A DNA stretch of 64,000 bases, taken from NCBI GenBank assembly GCA_018335195.1, contig JAGXKN010000001.1, positions 1 through 64,000 on the forward strand, read 5' to 3'. The position numbers and the translations under genes are program-made. The notes under the pieces are model-generated. The model ran no database searches, had not been told where the DNA came from, and saw only the letters and a program-made list of their open reading frames with translations. This document shows, piece after piece, positions 8,504-14,930 of this stretch. Positions within the stretch are counted from its first letter, which is position 1. Each line of letters begins with the position of its first letter. Origin of the DNA: Desulfobacterales bacterium. Lineage in GTDB: Bacteria > Desulfobacterota > Desulfobacteria > Desulfobacterales > Desulfosalsimonadaceae.

Positions 8504-8552
8504 TTGACAAAACAATTCTAATTCATATATTCCGATATAACGATATATATTC
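8504..8552 (+). promoter_or_regulatory. promoter and ArsR-like operator of the permease operon
   Basis: TTGACA at 8504-8509 and TATATT at 8526-8531 (16-base spacing) form a good sigma-70 promoter. Right after it lies GATATAACGATATAT, in the same position relative to the -10 box as the related sequence at the arsR promoter (18 of 23 positions agree from the TATATT on). The site contains a direct repeat of CGATATA. Control by the ArsR at 1863 is inferred. Confidence 0.7.
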
Positions 8553-8580
8553 ACGACCATATAAATCAGGGAGAATTACA

Positions 8581-9759
8581 ATGAATATCAAGGAACGCTA
8601 CAAACTCCTGCTGCTTGTGGTCTTTTTCCTGGTGGCCTATTATGTACCCTGGAACCATGAAATCATTCGCCAGGCCGGCCTGGAAGCCTTTATGATGCTC
8701 CGGGAATACGCCCGGGAGCATGTTTTGACCTGCCTGATCCCCGCATTCTTTATTGCCGGGGCCATTGCCGTGTTTATCTCCCAGGCCTCGGTGATCAAGT
8801 ATTTCGGGGCCCAGGCAAACAAGCTGCTGTCCTATTCCGTGGCTTCGGTCTCGGGCACCATCCTGGCGGTCTGCTCCTGCACCGTGCTGCCACTGTTTGC
8901 CGGCATATATTCCCGGGGCGCGGGCATCGGACCGGCCACGGCATTTCTGTATTCCGGCCCGGCCATCAACGTACTGGCCATCGTTTTCACCGCCCGGGTG
9001 CTGGGCTGGCAGCTCGGCCTGGCAAGGGCGATCGGCGCCATATTTTTTGCCGCAATCGTTGGGCTTTCCATGCATTTTATCTTCCGCAGGGAAGATGAGC
9101 AAAGAGCAGCCGGCGCCATGCATCTGCCCGAAGAAGAAGACACCGGCCGATCCCTTGCCCAGGAGGCAATGTTTATGCTGGTGATGGTCCTGATCCTGAT
9201 TTTTGCGGCTTTTGCAAAGCCCTCAGGGGATGCGGCCACGCTGTGGCAAGCCATATTTCATGCCAAGTGGATCATTACCGGAATTCTCCTGGTAATCCTG
9301 GGCTTTATCCTTTACTCTTGGTTTCAGCGAGAAGAGCTCGGACAGTGGGTGGACTCCACCTGGGGGTTTATGAAGCAGATTTTCCCGCTGCTTTTTGCAG
9401 GCGTGCTTTTTGCCGGTTTTTTCCTGGGCCGGCCCGGGCATCCGGCCTTGATTCCCGAGCATTTCGTGGCCGAACTGGTGGGCGGAAACTCTGTATGGGC
9501 CAACCTGTTTGCCGCCCTTGCCTCGGCGCTGATGTATTTTGCCACCCTGACCGAGGTGCCCATCCTCCAGGGACTATTGGGCTCCGGCATGGGCCAGGGA
9601 CCGGCCCTGACCATGCTTCTGGCCGGACCTGCGCTTTCGCTGCCAAACCTGGTGGTGATCGGCAGCGTCATGGGCTGGAAAAAAACCGGCACTTTCGCCT
9701 GCATCATCGTGGTGCTGTCCACTATCGTGGGCATGCTCTACGGCGCCCTTATAACATAG
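8581..9759 (+). CDS. ArsP-type permease (DUF318 family)
   Basis: Polytopic membrane protein of 392 aa with eight or more hydrophobic segments in two halves separated by a charged loop (about residues 195-215). The segment AVCSCTVLPLFAGIYSRGAGIGPATAFLYSGPAIN is the signature of the ArsP/DUF318 permease family, including a vicinal Cys-x-Cys; the second half repeats the pattern with TEVPILQGLLGSGMGQGPALTMLLAGPALS. ArsP members export trivalent organoarsenicals, and other family members have unknown substrates. The ATG at 8581 has GGGAG 8 bases upstream; the longer frame starting at 8470 runs through the promoter and was not used. It leads the second operon of the cluster. Confidence 0.85.
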   Translation: MNIKERYKLLLLVVFFLVAYYVPWNHEIIRQAGLEAFMMLREYAREHVLTCLIPAFFIAGAIAVFISQASVIKYFGAQANKLLSYSVASVSGTILAVCSCTVLPLFAGIYSRGAGIGPATAFLYSGPAINVLAIVFTARVLGWQLGLARAIGAIFFAAIVGLSMHFIFRREDEQRAAGAMHLPEEEDTGRSLAQEAMFMLVMVLILIFAAFAKPSGDAATLWQAIFHAKWIITGILLVILGFILYSWFQREELGQWVDSTWGFMKQIFPLLFAGVLFAGFFLGRPGHPALIPEHFVAELVGGNSVWANLFAALASALMYFATLTEVPILQGLLGSGMGQGPALTMLLAGPALSLPNLVVIGSVMGWKKTGTFACIIVVLSTIVGMLYGALIT

Positions 9760-9778
9760 AAAAACAAAGAATGACGAT

Positions 9779-10489
9779 ATGTTCGACCAATTTCTGATCA
9801 CCGTAAACCAGATGATGACAGGCGGCCTTGCTGCGGCTTCCCTGGGCGCATTTGCCTGGGGCATGATCAGCGTGCTCTTTTCCCCCTGTCACCTGGCATC
9901 CATCCCGCTGATCGTGGCCTACGTGGGCGGACAGCAGACTACTGTGAACCCGAAACGGGCCGGGTGGTACGCCGGGGCCTTTACCCTGGGGCTGTTTATC
10001 ACCATTGCCGCGGTGGGCATTGTGTGTGCCATGCTGGGCCGCATGCTGGGCGACGTGGGGATATGGCTTCAGGTGGCCGTAGGCGCGGTGCTGATCTGGG
10101 TGGCCCTGGGCATGATGGGCGTGCAGGCATGCACCATGTCCGGCGGGCTGCTCTACAGGCTCAATCTAAGGGGCATCCACGGGGCATTTGGCCTGGGACT
10201 GGCCTACGGGATCCTGTCCGGATCGTGCACCTTCGGCTTTATTGCGCCGATTCTGGCCATTGTCACCGTCCAGCAGGAAATTTTCGCCGGGTCCGTGATG
10301 ATGCTGCTGTTTGCCCTGGGCCACTGCCTGCCCATTGTATTTGCCGGAAGCTCTGCCGCGGCGGTGCGCAGGCTTACCGAAAGCGTCGCTTGGCAGGGGG
10401 CCGGGGTCTGGTTCCGCAAGGGCGCCGGGGTGGTCATCGGGCTGCTGGGCGTTTATTTTGTCGTTGGACCGTTTGCCGGCATCATCTGA
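9779..10489 (+). CDS. ccdA: CcdA-family thiol-disulfide transporter
   Basis: Six-helix membrane protein of 236 aa of the CcdA/DsbD-beta type, which moves reducing equivalents from cytoplasmic thioredoxin to extracytoplasmic thiol proteins. The two redox cysteines are seen in FSPCHLASIPLI (Cys37) and SGSCTFGFIAPI (Cys150), each near the start of a three-helix half. It lies 19 bases after the permease and 28 bases before the large thioredoxin-fold fusion, which is its likely partner. No cytochrome c maturation genes are near, so the client is more likely the local thioredoxins and rhodaneses than apocytochrome. Confidence 0.9.
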   Translation: MFDQFLITVNQMMTGGLAAASLGAFAWGMISVLFSPCHLASIPLIVAYVGGQQTTVNPKRAGWYAGAFTLGLFITIAAVGIVCAMLGRMLGDVGIWLQVAVGAVLIWVALGMMGVQACTMSGGLLYRLNLRGIHGAFGLGLAYGILSGSCTFGFIAPILAIVTVQQEIFAGSVMMLLFALGHCLPIVFAGSSAAAVRRLTESVAWQGAGVWFRKGAGVVIGLLGVYFVVGPFAGII

Positions 10490-10517
10490 AACAAAGCGGA
10501 TATTAAGAGGATATGAT

Positions 10518-11990
10518 ATGCATCAGACCATAAGGCATAAGGCATTTAAAAAGACATTGGGTACGTTTATAATCATGTCCGTTGCGCTTCTGCTCATCGC
10601 GGACCCGGGTTTCTGCCAATCGGCAGGCCAAACCGTTGATGAGAAATACCCGGGGCTTGCCAGCGGCGTATTGAAAAACGCCCGCCTCGAACCCATGGAT
10701 AAACAGATTCTGCTCAAATCAGAGGATGTTACAATCCGACGGACCGAGTTGACAGAGAAGCTCAATAACCTGGACGCCGAAATCCGTTCGCAGATGGAAA
10801 AAAATCTGCTCTTTTTGCTGGACCAGGAAGCGACCCGGAAAATTCTGCGAAACGAAGCAGAAAAAGCCGGACTGGCAGCCGGGGATATGAGCGAGCAGGA
10901 AATTTTCCAGGCCCTTATTGATCGCAAAACCGAAACAATGGAAGTCACTGAAAAAGAGGCCCGCAACTTTTATCGGAACAACAAGGACATGGTCCGGGAT
11001 ATGCCGTTTGAGCAGGTCAAAGACGCCATCCGCGGCTATCTGCTGCAGGAAAAAAAGCAGCAATTCTTTTCAGATTATGTTGGTGAATTGGCTGCGGATG
11101 TCAACATGCGGGTAAATAAGCAGTGGGTCACAAAGCAGAGCCGTATTGCCATGAACAACCCCGTGGACAAGGCCCGGAATTCAGGACTGCCCACAATGGT
11201 GGAATTCGGCGCCGACGGGTGTGAGCCGTGCGACAGGATGCAGCCAATACTGGATCAAATGCGCAAAGATTATCCGGACAGTCTCAATGTGGTATTCGTG
11301 CACGTGGGTGAAAATCAGATGCTGGCAGCCCGCTTCGGTGTCCGGTCAATTCCGGTGCAGGTATTCTACGATGAAAACGGCAAAGAGGTGTTCCGGCACA
11401 CGGGGTTTCTGACTAAAGACAAGGTTTACCGGCAGCTGGCTCAAATGGGCGTGGGTCAGCAATCTGAAGCCGTGTTCTCCCGCGGAAGCGGACCTGTTGA
11501 AGTTGTGCTTTATTCAGACTATTTTTGTCCCTCCTGCCAGAGACTCGAGGCCTACCTCGAGGAAAGCCTGCCTGAACTGGTATCTTCGGGACTAAAAGTA
11601 ACCTTTGTGGATGCGCCCTTCAATCAAAAATCCTCTTTATATGCCCGCTATTTTCTTTATGCCGCCAAAAAGGCGTCTTCGCTGGAATCGCTCATAGACG
11701 CCCGAAGTGTGCTCTTTGAGCTGGCCGAAAACCACAGCATTGAATCCGAACCGGACTTGCTCCAGGCCCTGAAAGAAAACAATGTGGATATCGAGCTTTT
11801 CGACACCCAGCCCCTGATGAATCAATGGAAAGAAATCATGGAGAAATACAATTTCCGCAGCACGCCCACCTGCGTGATTATCAAGCCCGGACAAAAACCG
11901 GAACAACACCGGGGCGCCAAGGCAATACCCGAGGCCCTGGACCGTTTGCTCGACGAAGTGTCACAAGAAGAATCGAAAGTTTCAGATTGA
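10518..11990 (+). CDS. secreted PPIase-like / thioredoxin / DsbA-like fusion
   Basis: Exported protein of 490 aa with three parts. A signal peptide (residues 10-34) is followed by a helical region (about 45-205) resembling the N-terminal part of SurA/PpiC-type chaperones but with no parvulin catalytic domain. Next comes a thioredoxin domain (about 215-315) with CEPC at 235-238 and RSIPVQVF as cis-Pro loop. Last is a second, DsbA/DsbG-like thioredoxin fold (about 325-480) with CPSC at 337-340 and RSTPTCVI. Two active sites in one periplasmic chain suggest an internal relay. The start at 10518 has AGAGG 7 bases upstream. CcdA just upstream is the obvious electron donor. Confidence 0.85.
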   Translation: MHQTIRHKAFKKTLGTFIIMSVALLLIADPGFCQSAGQTVDEKYPGLASGVLKNARLEPMDKQILLKSEDVTIRRTELTEKLNNLDAEIRSQMEKNLLFLLDQEATRKILRNEAEKAGLAAGDMSEQEIFQALIDRKTETMEVTEKEARNFYRNNKDMVRDMPFEQVKDAIRGYLLQEKKQQFFSDYVGELAADVNMRVNKQWVTKQSRIAMNNPVDKARNSGLPTMVEFGADGCEPCDRMQPILDQMRKDYPDSLNVVFVHVGENQMLAARFGVRSIPVQVFYDENGKEVFRHTGFLTKDKVYRQLAQMGVGQQSEAVFSRGSGPVEVVLYSDYFCPSCQRLEAYLEESLPELVSSGLKVTFVDAPFNQKSSLYARYFLYAAKKASSLESLIDARSVLFELAENHSIESEPDLLQALKENNVDIELFDTQPLMNQWKEIMEKYNFRSTPTCVIIKPGQKPEQHRGAKAIPEALDRLLDEVSQEESKVSD

Positions 11991-11994
11991 CGCC

Positions 11995-12522
11995 GTGAGA
12001 CATCAAAGGTTGCAAAACGTCAAAAACACCTTTTGGCAGGTGGCTGCTATTGTTATCATTGCGGCTCTCCCGGCCCTTGCGGTCAATGCCCTTCGGCCCG
12101 ACGGCATTGCACTTGTATCGGACTGGTCGCCCGCGGCCAGGCTGGAAGCTGCAACAGACGGCAGCAATATGATGATCCCGATGGAGCAGGCAGTTTCCTT
12201 CCATGAATCGCGGGAGGCGGTGTTCATTGACACCCGTTCTCCGGAAGCATTCTCCGAAGGGCGTATCACCGGCGCGATCAATATCCCGGAAAATGATATA
12301 TTCGATCGTCTGGCGGGCCTCATGGACGCAGTACCCGATAAAAACAGGATTCTTGTCGTTTATTGCAAGAAAGCCCCCTGCCCTCTGAGCCAAGAGTTGG
12401 TGCGGCTTCTCAAGGACATGGGCTATGAAAATGCCAGGTTCCTTGAAAACGGCTGGGCTGGTTGGCAGGACCGGGGATATCCTGCTGCCGAGGGGGAAAA
12501 GGGGTTAAATTTTTATTTTTGA
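11995..12522 (+). CDS. membrane-anchored rhodanese (second copy)
   Basis: Rhodanese-domain protein of 175 aa with an N-terminal hydrophobic anchor (residues 14-31) and no lipobox. The domain reads AVFIDTRSPEAFSEGRITGAINIP, then the active loop VYCKKAPCPLSQE with the catalytic Cys in YCKK and a second Cys five residues on. The linker LRPDGIALVSDWS matches LREDGISFVGDWS of the first rhodanese at 5534. The start is taken as a GTG five bases after the fusion gene stop, with no clear Shine-Dalgarno. As at 5037-6043, it follows a CXXC thioredoxin protein, so the thioredoxin-rhodanese pair occurs twice. Confidence 0.85.
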   Translation: MRHQRLQNVKNTFWQVAAIVIIAALPALAVNALRPDGIALVSDWSPAARLEAATDGSNMMIPMEQAVSFHESREAVFIDTRSPEAFSEGRITGAINIPENDIFDRLAGLMDAVPDKNRILVVYCKKAPCPLSQELVRLLKDMGYENARFLENGWAGWQDRGYPAAEGEKGLNFYF

Positions 12523-12566
12523 CAAATAGAAAAAAAGATACAAACGGCAATGAGCTTATGTCAAAA

Positions 12567-13385
12567 TTAAAGATTTGCCCCCCACTGCTCTCTGATCTTC
12601 AGACCCTTGGTAATTTCAGCTTCCCCGGCTGAATAAAGACCGTCGAGAAAGGCGGTATAGAAGCTGCCCGGCTTATCGCTGACACTTGCTGCCAGCTCGG
12701 CGCACCGGCCGTAAAAGGCAAACGCAGCCACTGCCGCCTCAAGCAGCCGGTCCGGTGCAACCGCGCAAAAAGCTGATGTAACCGCGGACAAGCCGCACCC
12801 CGTGCCCGTGACCCGCGTCATGAGGCGATGGCCGTTTGCCACCCGGAAAACCCGGTGGCCGTCAGTGATACAGTCCGTTTGTCCGGAGACGGCCACAATG
12901 CAATTGTTTGCAGCAGCCAGGGCCATCAATTCAGAGACCGCATCATCCGGGAGGCCAAGAACAGATTCCACCCCCCGGGTGCGCACATCTTCAGACACAA
13001 GGGAAAGCACTTCCGAGACGTTGCCCCGCAGCACTGAAATCCGGCAGGCAGACAGGATTTTTTCCACGGCATGGGTGCGAAATTGCGTGGCACCCGCTCC
13101 CACCGGGTCGAGCACCACCGGGATGCCTTTTTGGTTTGCCGCCCTGCCGGCGCGGACCATGGCATCCAGCCAGGTTTGATCCAAAGTGCCGATATTTAAC
13201 ACCAGGGCCCCGGCCATGGCCGCCATCTCCTCGACTTCGTCTGTGCTGTGGGCCATGACCGGGGATGCGCCAATGGCCAGCAAAATATTGGCCGAAGCGT
13301 TCATCACCACAAAATTGGTGATGTTGTGCACCAAGGGCGCACCCTGTCGGATCTGCCCGAGCAGTTCAATGGTTTGGTTTTCCAT
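12567..13385 (-). CDS. thiM: hydroxyethylthiazole kinase
   Basis: ThiM phosphorylates 4-methyl-5-(2-hydroxyethyl)thiazole in thiamine salvage. The 272-residue length is normal. Typical stretches are APLVHNITNFVVMNASANILLAIGASPVMAH at the N-terminus, VVLDPVGAGAT in the middle and the ATP/catalytic motif VTGTGCGLSAVTSAF with its conserved Cys. No thiamine pyrophosphate riboswitch is recognisable in the 37 bases upstream. It is the last gene of a minus-strand group with the MOSC protein and converges on the second rhodanese, with only 44 bases between the stops. Confidence 0.95.
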   Translation of the reverse strand: MENQTIELLGQIRQGAPLVHNITNFVVMNASANILLAIGASPVMAHSTDEVEEMAAMAGALVLNIGTLDQTWLDAMVRAGRAANQKGIPVVLDPVGAGATQFRTHAVEKILSACRISVLRGNVSEVLSLVSEDVRTRGVESVLGLPDDAVSELMALAAANNCIVAVSGQTDCITDGHRVFRVANGHRLMTRVTGTGCGLSAVTSAFCAVAPDRLLEAAVAAFAFYGRCAELAASVSDKPGSFYTAFLDGLYSAGEAEITKGLKIREQWGANL

Positions 13386-13422
13386 GTCCCTTATTGACCT
13401 TTATGACTTTTTCTTTGATCTC

Positions 13423-13854
13423 CTATTTATAAACGACCACCGGATCGCCGCAGGAAATGCGCCCGCTCCGGCAGACCCGGGCAAAAACGCCCTCTTTAGG
13501 CATAATGCAGTCGCCGGCTTTGTAATAAATGGCGCACTTGTTATGGCATGTTTTGCCGATCTGGGTGATTTCCACCAACGCCGAGGTCCCGATTGCCACC
13601 CGGGTGCCAACAGGCAGGCTTTTCCAGTCAATGCCGGTGGTGGCGATATTTTCGGCAAAATCCCCAAAAGAGACATCCGGGCCCTGCTGCCGGACGTTTT
13701 CTATTTCTTCTGCGGCCAGAAAGCTCACCTGCCGGTGCCAGTCGCCGGCATGGGCGTCCTGGTCAAGGCCATGGCCTTTTATGAGTTCAGCAGTGGTCAC
13801 CTGTTTTTTCGGGGTGCCTTTATGTTTGCTGATGGCAATGGAGACGATTTTCAA
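13423..13854 (-). CDS. MOSC-domain protein
   Basis: Single MOSC domain of 143 aa, a fold tied to molybdenum cofactor sulfuration and sulfur or metal delivery. Typical features are the start IVSIAISKHKGTPK, then LIKGHGLDQDAHAG, the core SFGDFAENIATTGIDWKSLPVGTRVAIG, and the loop TCHNKCAIYYKAGDCIMPKEGVFARV; Cys residues in these loops and in RISCGD are available for sulfur chemistry. It lies 37 bases upstream of thiM and 23 bases after the ArsR-ArsC fusion gene, so all three could be one transcript. Proximity to two Mo enzymes suggests cofactor work, but this is inferred. Confidence 0.88.
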   Translation of the reverse strand: MKIVSIAISKHKGTPKKQVTTAELIKGHGLDQDAHAGDWHRQVSFLAAEEIENVRQQGPDVSFGDFAENIATTGIDWKSLPVGTRVAIGTSALVEITQIGKTCHNKCAIYYKAGDCIMPKEGVFARVCRSGRISCGDPVVVYK

Positions 13855-13877
13855 TCGGAAACCTCCCTGATTGTCCT

Positions 13878-14729
13878 TTATAACAATTCCTTTTTACCGG
13901 TCTCCTGCCGGAGTCCGGCCTGCTTGAGCCAGTTCTGTATTTTTTCATCCAGCATATCCCGGACCTGCATGAAAACCTGCTTTTTTTCCTCTTCTGGGCC
14001 TTCGGCTTCCGCGGGGTCCGGCACCGGCCAGTGCAGGCGGCGGCTGACCCCGGGAAATACCGGGGTCTGCTGTTCGGCCACGGGACATACCGTGATCAGA
14101 TAGTCAAAATAGGTGATGCCGATATACTCCATGACGTTTTTGGACTTCTGGCCCCGGATGTCGATGCCGATTTCATCCATGACCGTCACGGTCAGAGGGG
14201 GAATTTCCTGCGGTGCAACCCCTGCGCTGCAGACCTCAAAAGCCGCCCCCCCCCTTTTTCGAAGCAGGGCTTCTGCCATCTGGCTGCGGCAGGAATTGCC
14301 GGAACACAGAAACAATACCCGGGAGGTATCGTTTGCCGGCACGGGCACCGGGGTTGACTGCACGGCCACCGCCCTTCTAGCGGCATCGGCCTCCAGCAAC
14401 GAATCCTGAATGGATGCCTGGCCCAGCCAGGCCAGCAGCGCCCGGACCGTTTGTTCTGAATTCTGACCCGGCCACTGGTAAAGGCGCCATCTTCCATGCC
14501 GGACGGCAACTAGCAGACCGGCGCTTTCCAGGATATGCAAATGCTTGGACAGGGTTGAGGGCGCCATTTTAAAAATCTCGGTAAAATGGTGAAGGGTCAG
14601 CGGACCGCCTTTTAAGCACATAAGCATCCGCACCCGGATAGGCTCTGATATGGCCCTGGCAATGCTGCAGATGTCATCCACCTTGAGTTCATTCATATTC
14701 TTGTCTGACTCCAAAAATTTGTCTTCCAT
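13878..14729 (-). CDS. ArsR-arsenate reductase (LMW-PTPase type) fusion
   Basis: Fusion of an ArsR-type winged helix (residues about 15-110, with APSTLSKHLHILESAGLL) and an arsenate reductase of the low-molecular-weight phosphatase fold (about 136-270). The CX5R loop is CSGNSCR (142-148), and VPDPA supplies the catalytic Asp. Cys215 (LITVC) matches the second redox cysteine of pI258-type ArsC, but position 222, where the third is expected, is Thr. The start is uncertain: Met1 at 14729 lacks a Shine-Dalgarno, and Met12 has GGAG 12 bases away. Divergent from the arrA gene, so it may repress the shared intergenic region. Function as arsenate reductase or as protein phosphatase-like sensor are both possible. 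Confidence 0.85.
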   Translation of the reverse strand: MEDKFLESDKNMNELKVDDICSIARAISEPIRVRMLMCLKGGPLTLHHFTEIFKMAPSTLSKHLHILESAGLLVAVRHGRWRLYQWPGQNSEQTVRALLAWLGQASIQDSLLEADAARRAVAVQSTPVPVPANDTSRVLFLCSGNSCRSQMAEALLRKRGGAAFEVCSAGVAPQEIPPLTVTVMDEIGIDIRGQKSKNVMEYIGITYFDYLITVCPVAEQQTPVFPGVSRRLHWPVPDPAEAEGPEEEKKQVFMQVRDMLDEKIQNWLKQAGLRQETGKKELL

Positions 14730-14930
14730 GTTGATACGGGATTAAAATTTATATATTTTTGTTTATATCATATTTCGTCAAACTACGAAAAAATTTTTCA
14801 ACCTCTTTATACGCTGTCGGAGACGGCTGCAAAAATGCAACCATCTTGTTTTTTTGCATCCCTTTTCCGGCCTGTTTAGCTTTAAACATATACGGTATGC
14901 AATACCCGAGACCAAATTCAAACACTAAAA
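14730..14930. promoter_or_regulatory. divergent arsR-arsC / arrA control region
   Basis: This 201-base AT-rich gap separates the divergent ArsR-ArsC and arrA genes. On the minus strand, TTGACG followed after 18 bases by AATATA is a candidate promoter for the fusion. An inverted repeat TTTCGT-N6-ACGAAA (14773-14790) and an AT-rich stretch TATATCATAT could be operators. No clear promoter for arrA was found by eye. The TAACGATATA motif of the other two ArsR-type sites is not clearly present. Confidence 0.4.

Noticed and set aside
13386-13422. TPP riboswitch for thiM
   Set aside because: Only 37 bases separate thiM and the MOSC gene and no TPP-type motif is present.
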